Part shown: positions 1 to 5,292 of the stretch, piece after piece | Position numbering within the stretch: the stretch's first letter is position 1 | How the letters are laid out: every line of letters begins with the position of its first letter | DNA from: Deltaproteobacteria bacterium | Lineage (GTDB): Bacteria > Desulfobacterota > Desulfobacteria > Desulfobacterales > ETH-SRB1 | NCBI GenBank assembly: GCA_030627405.1 | Contig: DAOUSD010000084.1 | Span: 1-6,920, forward strand | Length of the DNA stretch: 6,920 nt | Direction: 5' to 3' | Made by a program: the position numbers and the translations under genes | Notes under the pieces: model-generated | Databases searched by the model: none | What the model was told of the DNA's origin: nothing | Seen by the model: the letters and a program-made list of their open reading frames with translations, nothing else

Positions 1-30
1 CCTGTGAAATTAATTATCTGAAAATCTATA
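1..30. repeat. Partial copy 3 of inverted-repeat family A (one terminal arm)
   Basis: The first 30 bases match one terminal arm of the family A elements at 5147-5253 and 5935-6064. The arm is GTGAAAT, an AT-rich centre, then CTGAAAATCTATA, with one change (GTC to ATC) from the arm seen elsewhere, and is preceded by CCT as in copies 1 and 2. The TATA terminus falls at 27-30, only four bases beyond the rplX stop codon. The rest of the element lies outside the window, in the presumed rplX-rplE spacer. It has the same orientation on the + strand as copy 2. Identity as a family member is clear from sequence; its full extent is unknown. Confidence 0.8.
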
Positions 31-34
31 TTTT

Positions 35-364
35 TTAGTTGTCTATAATTTCACTACACTTTCCGCAGATACGGGTTTTTTTGCCATCCTCAAGAATCTG
101 TATTTTGATTCGCACGGACGACAGACACTTGCTACACATCAACATGACATTCGACGTGCGGATAGGCGCTTCCTTTTCAACAATTCCACCCTGTTTGTTC
201 TTAACATTAGGCTTAACATGGTGTTTTACCATATTAATATTTTCTACAAGCACCCGGTTATTCTTTCGGATTACTTTAAGAACACTGCCTATCTTACCTT
301 TGTCTTTACCGGCAATAATTTTGACCTTGTCATTTTTCCTTATAAGGCATTTATCTGTTATCAT
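35..364 (-). CDS. rplX: 50S ribosomal protein L24
   Basis: L24 is an early 50S assembly protein that binds 23S rRNA domain I near the tunnel exit. The product is 109 residues, normal for the family. An N-terminal KOW segment (about residues 7-35, with the DKVKIIAGKDKGKIGSVLKV pattern) is followed by the conserved VENINMVKHHVKP block (39-52). A C-terminal ribbon has two CxxC pairs, Cys77/Cys80 and Cys100/Cys103, which should bind zinc; many bacterial L24 proteins keep this, while E. coli does not. I chose the ATG at 364 because GGGAG lies 9 nt upstream; an in-frame TTG at 385 would add seven unconserved residues. It follows rplN by 29 nt. A family A repeat arm lies directly downstream of the stop. 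Confidence 0.96.
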   Translation of the reverse strand: MITDKCLIRKNDKVKIIAGKDKGKIGSVLKVIRKNNRVLVENINMVKHHVKPNVKNKQGGIVEKEAPIRTSNVMLMCSKCLSSVRIKIQILEDGKKTRICGKCSEIIDN

Positions 365-373
365 AAGCCACTT

Positions 374-378
374 CTCCC
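374..378 (-). promoter_or_regulatory. Shine-Dalgarno site that decides the rplX start
   Basis: GGGAG on the minus strand lies 9 nt before the ATG at 362-364. It lies downstream of the alternative TTG at 383-385, so it can serve only the ATG. This supports the 109-residue L24. Confidence 0.6.
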
Positions 379-393
379 GGGGCAATATTAATC

Positions 394-762
394 CTATAAA
401 ACTTCAGGTGCTAACGAAATGATTTTCATAAATCTTTTAGCTCGAAGCTCCCTTGCCACAGGACCAAATATACGGGTGCCTATGGGTTCTTTATTTGCGC
501 TGATTAAAACGGCTGAATTATCATCAAATCTTATATATGATCCATCCGGCCTTCTGATTTCCTTTTTTGTACGAACCACAACAGCCTTCAAGACTTCTCC
601 TTTTTTAACCTTGGCATTAGGTATAGCTTCCTTGACGGATACGACAATGATGTCGCCAATACTTGCATACCTTCTCCTGGATCCTCCAAGAACTTTTATG
701 CAGTACAATACCTTAGCACCCGAGTTATCTGCCACCGTCAATCTCGTCTCTGCCTGAATCAT
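394..762 (-). CDS. rplN: 50S ribosomal protein L14
   Basis: L14 is a universal 50S protein at the subunit interface; it contacts 16S rRNA helix 14 and is the known docking site of the silencing factor RsfS. The 122-residue product has exactly the usual length. It opens with the family start MIQxxTxLxVADNSGAK (1-17) and carries the signature around residues 62-86 (VVVRTKKEIRRPDGSYIRFD) and the GTRIFGPVARELR block (96-108). It starts at an ATG with AAAGG close by and AAGGA further upstream. The 203-nt gap to rpsQ is the longest spacer in the window and is mostly filled by an inverted-repeat element, so coupling of translation to rpsQ is unlikely. Stop is TAG. Confidence 0.98.
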   Translation of the reverse strand: MIQAETRLTVADNSGAKVLYCIKVLGGSRRRYASIGDIIVVSVKEAIPNAKVKKGEVLKAVVVRTKKEIRRPDGSYIRFDDNSAVLISANKEPIGTRIFGPVARELRAKRFMKIISLAPEVL

Positions 763-797
763 CGCCTTTAATTTCCTTATATCATCAAATGCTGAAC

Positions 798-960
798 TCG
801 TAAAAAGTCTTCAAATCAAGGGCAAAGTAAAAAAGTTCATGTGCAAGGCGTGAGAATCTTTAAAAATACCGCTATCGCAGCATCCGCAGGATGCTGTACT
901 TACGGTACGTCGCAATAACGAAAGATGAAAAGCACAACGCCGCAGATGGACTTTTTACGA
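798..960. repeat. Inverted-repeat element B (nested, MITE-like) in the rpsQ-rplN spacer
   Basis: A 163-bp block is bounded by perfect 12-bp inverted repeats, TCGTAAAAAGTC (798-809) and GACTTTTTACGA (949-960). A second, longer but imperfect arm lies inside: GTAAAAAAGTTCATGTGCAA starts at 827 and pairs with the sequence ending in ATGGACTTTTTAC at 957, and GGCG at 847-850 answers CGCC at 939-942. The left side therefore has two copies of the terminal motif, which suggests an element with an added end or a short secondary insertion. A short perfect hairpin sits in the centre. No transposase gene is present. The right end lies five bases from the rpsQ stop codon. Such ends recall abundant short repeats of Desulfobacterota genomes, from memory and unverified. 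Confidence 0.75.
878..896. repeat. Perfect 8-bp hairpin inside element B
   Basis: CAGCATCC (878-885) and GGATGCTG (889-896) are perfectly complementary around a 3-nt loop. The hairpin lies near the middle of element B. It is followed by no T-run on either strand, so it is not an intrinsic terminator. Confidence 0.75.
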
Positions 961-965
961 AGCCA

Positions 966-1223
966 TTAAATAGCTTTTTGAACTATCTTACTTACACGCC
1001 ATTTTTTTGACCTGCTAAGAGGTCTTGTTTCGGTTATTAATACCTTATCTCCTATCCGGCATGCATTATTTTCGTCGTGAGATGAAAACTTAGAACGTCT
1101 TCTAACATACTTATGATAGAATTTATGTTTAACCATTCTTTCAGCCATAACAACCACGGTTTTATCCATCTTATTACTAACTACTGTTGCCAATAGTTGC
1201 CTTCTCATTCCTTGCTTTTTCAT
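966..1223 (-). CDS. rpsQ: 30S ribosomal protein S17
   Basis: S17 is a primary 16S rRNA-binding protein of the 30S body, with an OB fold. The 85-residue product matches the family length. It shows the N-terminal MRRxLxGxVVSxKMDKTVVV pattern (6-26; the usual Gly is Ala12 here), the VKHKFYHKYVRRRSKFSSHD block (about 31-50) and the family signature GDKVLITETRPLSRSKKWRV (58-77). I keep the ATG at 1223, which lies 8 nt after the rpmC TAG stop; the Shine-Dalgarno is weak, so translation may depend on coupling to rpmC. An in-frame ATG at codon 6 is possible and would remove only MKKQG. Its stop is almost flush with the end of element B. Confidence 0.97.
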   Translation of the reverse strand: MKKQGMRRQLLATVVSNKMDKTVVVMAERMVKHKFYHKYVRRRSKFSSHDENNACRIGDKVLITETRPLSRSKKWRVSKIVQKAI

Positions 1224-1231
1224 AGCAGCAT

Positions 1232-1441
1232 CTATTCTTCTTTATCTGTTTTGTTTATTTTATCTTCTTTTAAAATAGTCCTTATCATTGCTATACCACG
1301 CCTGGTCTGCTTCATTTTTTGTGGATTTTCGAGCTGACCGGTTTCATGCTGAAAATTCAAATTAAACAGCTCCTCTTTAAGATCATCCAGTTTTCTTTGC
1401 TTTTCTTCCATGCTAAATTCTCTAATCTCACTTGCCTTCAT
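1232..1441 (-). CDS. rpmC: 50S ribosomal protein L29
   Basis: L29 is a small two-helix 50S protein next to L23 at the tunnel exit, part of the platform used by trigger factor and SRP. The 69-residue product has the expected helical hairpin: a first acidic-basic helix (about residues 8-35, including KLDDLKEELFNLNFQ) and the signature KMKQTRRGIAMIRTI (42-56). The C-terminal tail is charged and variable. Its ATG overlaps the rplP TAA by one base (TAATG), a typical arrangement for reinitiation, so its expression is probably tied to L16. rpsQ follows 8 nt after its stop. Confidence 0.96.
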   Translation of the reverse strand: MKASEIREFSMEEKQRKLDDLKEELFNLNFQHETGQLENPQKMKQTRRGIAMIRTILKEDKINKTDKEE

Positions 1442-1854
1442 TATACATCGCCTCTCTCAATAAATTTCGTCCTGACCGAAAGCTTGTGAGAAGCAAGACG
1501 GAATGCCTCCCTTGCTAATTCTTTGTCAACGCCCTCCATTTCATAAAGAATTCTCCCTGGTCTAATAATTACACACCATCCTTCAGGTGCACCTTTTCCT
1601 TTACCCATTCTAACCTCAGCGGGTTTCTTTGTAAAAGGCTTATCGGGAAATATCCTTATCCACAGCTTACCACCCCTTTTTACATGCCGGGTCATGGCTA
1701 TACGGGCAGCCTCAATCTGTTTAGATGTTATTGCGCCGCATTCCATTGCCTGCAATCCAAATTCACCAAAACTCAATTTACATCCACGGCTGGAGGTACC
1801 TTTCATTCTACCTCTTTGCTGCTTTCTAAATTTAACCTTTTTGGGACTCAGCAT
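1441..1854 (-). CDS. rplP: 50S ribosomal protein L16
   Basis: L16 is a late-assembling 50S protein near the A-site tRNA elbow and the peptidyl-transferase centre. The 137 residues match the family length. Visible motifs are the N-terminal MLSPKKVKFRKQQRGRMKG (1-19), SFGEFGLQA (28-36), ARIAMTRHVKRGGKLWIRIF (50-69) and RMGKGKG (82-88). Arg82 corresponds to the Arg that the oxygenase YcfD/RoxA hydroxylates in E. coli; whether this host modifies it cannot be told from here. The C-terminal VDKELAREAFRLASHKL block is normal. AGGAG lies about 10 nt before the ATG. It starts 16 nt after the rpsC stop and overlaps rpmC by one base. Confidence 0.98.
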   Translation of the reverse strand: MLSPKKVKFRKQQRGRMKGTSSRGCKLSFGEFGLQAMECGAITSKQIEAARIAMTRHVKRGGKLWIRIFPDKPFTKKPAEVRMGKGKGAPEGWCVIIRPGRILYEMEGVDKELAREAFRLASHKLSVRTKFIERGDV

Positions 1855-1870
1855 GTCCTTGTTTCTCCTA

Positions 1871-2518
1871 TTAGCCGGTACTTATGGCATTCTTATCCAA
1901 AATCTCGCCTTTAAAAATAAATACTTTTACACCAACAATCCCGTATGTGGTATTTGCCTCAATAAATCCATAATCTATATCCGCCCTTAAAGTATGCAAT
2001 GGGACCCTGCCTTCTTTATACCATTCTGTCCTGGCCATTTCGGCTCCACCTAAACGTCCCGAACATATAATCTTTACACCTTTTGCACCAAACCTCATAG
2101 CCGATGAAATGCCGCGTTTCATAGCACGCCTGAATGCAACTCTTCTTACAATCTGAAGAGCAATATTTTCAGCAACAAGCTGCGCATCAATCTCAGGTTT
2201 TCTTACCTCCTGAATATCTATTAGGACTTCATGAGGAATGATCTTCTCTAACTCTTTCTTAAGCTGAGATATCTCAGATCCTTTTTTCCCAATAACAATA
2301 CCCGGCCTGGATGTAAAAATTCGGAGTCTAACACGCTTGGACGATCTTTCAATTTCAATCCTGGATATGCCTGCATGGTATAGTTTCTTTTTTATAAATT
2401 TCCTTATATTATAATCTTCCAAAATATAATCGGAATATTTTTTCCGGGCATACCACCTTGAGTCCCACGTTTTAACAATTCCTAATCTCAATCCTATAGG
2501 ATTTACTTTCTGGCCCAA
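1871..2518 (-). CDS. rpsC: 30S ribosomal protein S3 (TTG start)
   Basis: S3 is a 30S head protein at the mRNA entry channel, where with S4 and S5 it takes part in mRNA unwinding. The 215-residue product has the conserved start MGQKVNPIGLRLG (1-13), a KH type II domain with the GKKG loop at 77-80, and a C-terminal domain carrying RRAMKRGISSAMRFGAKG (about 129-147), SGRLGGAEMARTEWYKEGRV and DIDYG. The conserved MGQKVNP start coincides with a TTG codon. No in-frame ATG, GTG or TTG lies between it and the rplV TAA, which is in the same frame. A strong AAGGAGGT sits 6 nt upstream. An ATG five bases before the TTG is out of frame and meets a stop after six codons. The 15-nt gap to rplV suggests co-translation. 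Confidence 0.98.
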   Translation of the reverse strand: MGQKVNPIGLRLGIVKTWDSRWYARKKYSDYILEDYNIRKFIKKKLYHAGISRIEIERSSKRVRLRIFTSRPGIVIGKKGSEISQLKKELEKIIPHEVLIDIQEVRKPEIDAQLVAENIALQIVRRVAFRRAMKRGISSAMRFGAKGVKIICSGRLGGAEMARTEWYKEGRVPLHTLRADIDYGFIEANTTYGIVGVKVFIFKGEILDKNAISTG

Positions 2519-2524
2519 GCCATT

Positions 2525-2532
2525 ACCTCCTT
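2525..2532 (-). promoter_or_regulatory. Strong Shine-Dalgarno selecting the rpsC TTG start
   Basis: AAGGAGGT on the minus strand is an eight-base match to the anti-Shine-Dalgarno. It lies 6 nt from the TTG at 2516-2518 but only 1 nt from the out-of-frame ATG at 2521-2523, so spacing favours the TTG. It is the strongest Shine-Dalgarno I see in the window. Confidence 0.8.
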
Positions 2533-2533
2533 T

Positions 2534-2872
2534 TTAAGACGATTTTTCAGCTAAAACTACCGTGATATGTGAAGACCTTTTTAATATCTTTGTACCTCTA
2601 CCGCGTGCTCTTGCTTTGAAACGCTTCAGTGTAGGACCCTGATCTGCAATTACATTACGAATAACCAGTGAATCTACGTCTATCTCAGATTTCTGATCAG
2701 CATTTGCTACGGCGCTACGAACAATTTTCTCCACGATTGCTGCTGCTTTATGGGGCATAAATTTAAGTGTATCAAGACCCGCTTCAACCGGCTTACCCTT
2801 GACAGCACCTATAATTTTACGAACTTTCTGAGAAGAAATGCGTACATATCTTGCTACAGCTTTGATCTCCAT
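2534..2872 (-). CDS. rplV: 50S ribosomal protein L22
   Basis: L22 spans the 50S subunit, and its long beta-hairpin lines the nascent-peptide tunnel at the constriction beside L4. The product has 112 residues, standard for bacteria. The globular part begins with AVARYVRISSQKVRKI (5-20) and includes the helix HKAAAIVEKIVRSAVANA (41-58). The hairpin and signature occupy about 77-106 (DQGPTLKRFKARARGRGTKI, then KRSSHITVVL). No insertion or deletion of the kind tied to macrolide resistance is evident at the hairpin tip. The ATG has AAGGA about 12 nt upstream. Inverted-repeat element C fills most of the spacer between it and rpsS; rpsC follows after 15 nt. Confidence 0.98.
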   Translation of the reverse strand: MEIKAVARYVRISSQKVRKIIGAVKGKPVEAGLDTLKFMPHKAAAIVEKIVRSAVANADQKSEIDVDSLVIRNVIADQGPTLKRFKARARGRGTKILKRSSHITVVLAEKSS

Positions 2873-2892
2873 TGTTAAATATTTCCTTAATC

Positions 2893-2995
2893 TTATACCT
2901 AAATTGAGCGGTTTTTTACTCGACCTGCACCAATCTCTTGCGCATCAAGATCACGGCACATTTCTTCGCAAAAAATCGCTCAACTTAGGTTATAA
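2893..2995. repeat. Inverted-repeat element C (MITE-like) in the rpsS-rplV spacer
   Basis: A 103-bp block has arms of about 25 bases. On the + strand the left arm reads TTATACCTAAATTGAGCGG then TTTTTT, and the right arm reads AAAAAATCGCTCAAC then TTAGGTTATAA. The arms pair with two mismatches and one extra base over the first 25 positions. The interior (about 2918-2967) has a small hairpin, TCTTG (2936-2940) with CAAGA (2946-2950). No coding capacity and no clear target duplication are visible. The block ends 8 bases from the rpsS stop codon and begins 20 bases before the rplV ATG on the other side, so the element fits exactly into the spacer and its transcript would form a long hairpin. Confidence 0.8.
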
Positions 2996-3003
2996 CGTTA
3001 CTT

Positions 3004-3285
3004 CTATTTCTTTAATTTTGATTTTTTGTCCCCGGAGTGTCCATAAAAAGTCCGTGTTGGAGAAAATTCACCCAACTTGTGGCCTACCATATTTTCTGAT
3101 ACAAAAACTGGAACAAATTTTCTTCCATTGTGCACCGCCATCGTAATGCCAACCATTTCAGGAATAATTGTCGAACGCCTGGACCATGTTTTAATAACCC
3201 TGCTACTACGTGCCTCTTGGGCTTTCAGGACTTTGTTTAATAATTTTAAATCAATATATGGACCTTTTTTTACCGACCGTGGCAT
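3004..3285 (-). CDS. rpsS: 30S ribosomal protein S19
   Basis: S19 sits in the 30S head, pairs with S13 and lies near the A-site tRNA and the intersubunit bridge. The 93-residue product is of normal length. It begins MPRSVKKGPYID (1-12) and has the TWSRRSTIIPEMVG block (33-46), HNGRKFVPVFVSENMVGHKL (52-71) and the signature GEFSPTRTFYGHSGDKKS (72-89). Its ATG has a good Shine-Dalgarno (AGGAG, 5 nt before the start). The 84-nt spacer to rplB is longer than most here but shows no inverted repeat. Element C lies just downstream of its stop. Confidence 0.98.
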   Translation of the reverse strand: MPRSVKKGPYIDLKLLNKVLKAQEARSSRVIKTWSRRSTIIPEMVGITMAVHNGRKFVPVFVSENMVGHKLGEFSPTRTFYGHSGDKKSKLKK

Positions 3286-3369
3286 AATTTCTCCTGTTTA
3301 AGAGTTGCAAGTTAGAGTTGAATTATCCTCACCTTAACCGGCAACCAGTTCTTCTATTATTTCGCAACC
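3286..3369. other. Plain 84-nt rplB-rpsS spacer
   Basis: This is the only spacer of more than about 45 nt in the window without a clear inverted repeat. It holds the rpsS Shine-Dalgarno at its left end and a short direct repeat, AGAGTTG at 3301-3307 and 3314-3320. I see no terminator, promoter or small gene in it. Confidence 0.5.
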
Positions 3370-4197
3370 TTATTTCTTTGAACGCTTTTTAACTATATAG
3401 CGATCACTTTTCCCTTTCTTGCGGGTTTTATAGCCCTTGGCAGGTATACCCCATGGTGAGCAAGGATGCCTTCCTCCTGAAGATTTTCCTTCACCTCCGC
3501 CCATAGGATGGTCAACAGGATTCATCGCAACACCCCGTACGCTTGGCCGTCTGCCATGCCAACGCTTCCGGCCCGCTTTTCCCAAAGAGATATTTTCATG
3601 GATGACATTACCAAGCCTGCCTATGGTTGCCTTGCAATTAATAAGCACCATGCGAACTTCGCCGGATGGAAGCTTTATCAGAGCATATCTGTCTTCCTTT
3701 GCCATTAACTGTGCGAATGTGCCGGCACTTCTGACAATTTGACCGCCTTTTCCCAGCCGCAACTCTATATTGTGAATATGTGTCCCAAGCGGTATATTTT
3801 TTAATGGAAGTGTATTCCCAGGCTTTATATCTGCCTCAGGCCCTGAAACTACAATGTTGCCAACCGCGAGATCCACCGGAGCCAATATGTACCTTTTTTC
3901 GCCATCTCTATAGTACAGAAGAGCTATTCTGGCACTACGATTAGGATCATACTCTATTGATGTCACCTTAGCTGGAATCCCTATTTTATCCCTTTTGAAG
4001 TCGATAATTCTGTATTTCCGCTTATGTCCACCACCGCGGTGTCGGCACGTAATGCGTCCGTTTACATTACGCCCGCCTGTTTTCTTAATTATCTTAAGTA
4101 ATTTCTTCTCAGGCTTTGTGCTGGTAATTTCATCAAACGTTGAATATATTTGAGCACGTCTTCCTGGAGATGTAGGTTTCACATTTTTTACCGCCAT
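3370..4197 (-). CDS. rplB: 50S ribosomal protein L2
   Basis: L2 is the largest 50S protein here. It is needed for 30S-50S association and for peptidyl-transferase activity. The 275-residue product matches the family (about 272-277). The OB-like domain carries GRNVNGRITCRHRGGGHKRK (42-61) and YRIIDFKRDK (62-71). The SH3-like domain carries GxHIHNIEL (138-146), RSAGTFAQLMAKE (156-168) and RWHGRRPSVRGVAMNPVDHP (212-231). His230 in NPVDHP corresponds to the functionally important His of E. coli L2; the following residue is Met rather than the frequent His (DHPMGGGEG). The C-terminus is strongly basic. GAGG precedes the ATG at good spacing. It follows rplW by 18 nt. Confidence 0.99.
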   Translation of the reverse strand: MAVKNVKPTSPGRRAQIYSTFDEITSTKPEKKLLKIIKKTGGRNVNGRITCRHRGGGHKRKYRIIDFKRDKIGIPAKVTSIEYDPNRSARIALLYYRDGEKRYILAPVDLAVGNIVVSGPEADIKPGNTLPLKNIPLGTHIHNIELRLGKGGQIVRSAGTFAQLMAKEDRYALIKLPSGEVRMVLINCKATIGRLGNVIHENISLGKAGRKRWHGRRPSVRGVAMNPVDHPMGGGEGKSSGGRHPCSPWGIPAKGYKTRKKGKSDRYIVKKRSKK

Positions 4198-4215
4198 TAT
4201 AAAGCCTCGCTTGTT

Positions 4216-4503
4216 CTATACACCCTCAAAAAAGTCAATACGTTCACCGGGTATTAATGTCACAATTGCTTTTTTCCAGTCCTTGCGCTTTCCAATAATA
4301 CGACCTCTCTGCTTGGTCTTACCCTTCACCTGCATTGTGCGCACACCAGCAACCTTGACATTGAATATATTCTCTATAGCCCTTTTGATTTCAACCCTGT
4401 TAGACTTGCGAGAAACCTTAAATGAAACCTGATTGGAAGTTTCTTTTTGAATAGTTGTCTTCTCAGTAACAAGAGGGCTCTTTACAATATTATAATAAAT
4501 CAT
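4216..4503 (-). CDS. rplW: 50S ribosomal protein L23
   Basis: L23 lies at the tunnel exit and docks trigger factor, SRP and the translocon. The 95-residue product is of normal length. It opens with YYNIVKSPLVTEK (3-15); Glu14 aligns with E. coli Glu18, the trigger-factor and SRP contact, so the docking site looks intact. Further motifs are the helix VEIKRAIENIFNVKVAGV (37-54) and the basic loop VKGKTKQRGRIIGKRKDWKK (59-78), which reaches into the tunnel. Its ATG overlaps the rplD TGA as ATGA, which implies translational coupling, although a good GGGAGG also lies about 9 nt upstream inside rplD. Confidence 0.97.
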   Translation of the reverse strand: MIYYNIVKSPLVTEKTTIQKETSNQVSFKVSRKSNRVEIKRAIENIFNVKVAGVRTMQVKGKTKQRGRIIGKRKDWKKAIVTLIPGERIDFFEGV

Positions 4504-5123
4504 TTGGGCAGCCTCCCTTCAATGGCCTTTATTGCCGACTCAAGAAGGACCAGGTTTTCATATTTGAGAATGTCATATACATTCAATCCCTCACTTCTCA
4601 AAACTTTTACGCCAGGTACGTTTCTGGATGAAAGTTCCAGGTTTTCATTTTTTTTATCAGTTATTATCAACGCATTTTTCATATTTAACGCATCTAATAC
4701 TTTCAAAAATTCCTTTGTCTTAATCTGCTCAAGTTCAATCCTGTCAATAACAAACAGACTATTCCCCTGGAACTTACTGCTCAATGCCATCTTAAGCGCC
4801 AAGCTTTTTACCTTTTTGGGCACATTGTAAGAATAAGACTTTGGGTCTGGACCAAAAACAACCCCACCACCTCTGAGCAAAGGAGCTTTTATATCGCCGC
4901 GACGTGCGCGACCAGTCCCTTTTTGACGAAATAGTTTCCTTCCACTGCCCTTTACATCGCTACGATGCTTAACAGATGCGGTCCCTGAACGCCTGCAGGC
5001 CATCTGCATTGTTGCAACTTCATGCAAGACAACCGATTTTACCGGTACATTGAATATATTGTCCGATAGATCAATATGTGAAACTTTCTCTCCATTAATA
5101 TTTTGAACATCTACGACAGCCAT
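4500..5123 (-). CDS. rplD: 50S ribosomal protein L4
   Basis: L4 is a primary 23S rRNA-binding protein whose extended loop forms the tunnel constriction with L22; in E. coli it also represses the S10 operon. The product from the ATG at 5123 has 207 residues, the usual size. The loop region (about 42-98) carries CRRSGTASVKHRSDVKGSGR, KLFRQKGTGRARRGDIKAPL and GGGVVFGPDPKSYSY. The rest is a Rossmann-like domain with SLFVIDRIEL and NALIITDKKNENLELSSRN. I reject an in-frame ATG at 5195 because its 24 extra residues are translated from repeat element A1 and are not conserved. GAGGAG lies 4 nt before the chosen start. It overlaps rplW by four bases. Confidence 0.98.
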   Translation of the reverse strand: MAVVDVQNINGEKVSHIDLSDNIFNVPVKSVVLHEVATMQMACRRSGTASVKHRSDVKGSGRKLFRQKGTGRARRGDIKAPLLRGGGVVFGPDPKSYSYNVPKKVKSLALKMALSSKFQGNSLFVIDRIELEQIKTKEFLKVLDALNMKNALIITDKKNENLELSSRNVPGVKVLRSEGLNVYDILKYENLVLLESAIKAIEGRLPK

Positions 5124-5146
5124 AATCTCCTCATTCAGGATACAGA

Positions 5147-5253
5147 TATAGACTTTCAGATAATTAATTTCACAAGGCCGGAAGGAGGAAGGCACATTAG
5201 TTTATACGTTAACTACTGATAACGCAGTGAAATTATTTATCTGAAAGTCTATA
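5147..5253. repeat. Inverted-repeat element A, copy 1, in the rplC-rplD spacer
   Basis: A 107-bp block has 27-bp terminal inverted repeats, 5147-5173 and 5227-5253, that pair at 26 of 27 positions. Both ends carry TATAGACTTTCA / TGAAAGTCTATA. The loop is 53 nt and contains ACTGATAACGCAGT (5215-5228), a subterminal motif shared with copy 2. Copies 1 and 2 match at 38 of 39 positions over the right-end block (5215-5253 against 5935-5973 reversed). The block contains no gene. It ends 23 bases from the rplD ATG and begins 39 bases after the rplC stop, so its hairpin would form beside the rplD ribosome-binding site. No target duplication is evident beyond a possible TA. Confidence 0.88.
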
Positions 5254-5292
5254 CATAAGTTTGTAGCGGTTCAGGGTCTGTTGGCTAAAGAG

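Noticed and set aside
40..54. GTCTATAATTTCACT in the rplX 3' end as a fragment of family A
   Set aside because: It encodes the conserved SEIID ending of L24, so the resemblance to a shortened arm is most likely chance.
365..385. TTG start for rplX adding MPREKWL
   Set aside because: The GGGAG site lies downstream of this TTG and at good distance from the ATG at 364; the added residues are not conserved.
39..422. Plus-strand open frame opposite rplX
   Set aside because: It is the antisense of a clearly conserved ribosomal gene and encodes an artificial hydrophobic string typical of antisense frames.
878..909. Rho-independent terminator at the element B hairpin
   Set aside because: The 8-bp stem is not followed by a T-run on either strand, and the operon continues into rplN.
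2893..2995. Intrinsic terminator in element C because of its T6 runs
   Set aside because: The runs lie within the pairing arms and are not a U-tract after a GC-rich stem; termination here would cut off rplV to rplX.
2838..3146. Plus-strand open frame across the rplV-rpsS spacer
   Set aside because: It runs antisense to rplV and rpsS through element C, shows no recognisable motif, and lacks a ribosome-binding site; it is a shadow.
5141..5180. Possible promoter at the end of element A1 (TTGTGA, 17 bases, TCTATA, minus strand)
   Set aside because: Only four and three of six bases agree with the sigma-70 boxes, and the sequence is fully explained by the repeat arm.
5124..5195. In-frame upstream extension of rplD by 24 residues
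   Set aside because: The extra codons lie mainly in the arm and loop of repeat element A1, have no family resemblance, and the ATG at 5123 has a well-spaced GAGGAG.
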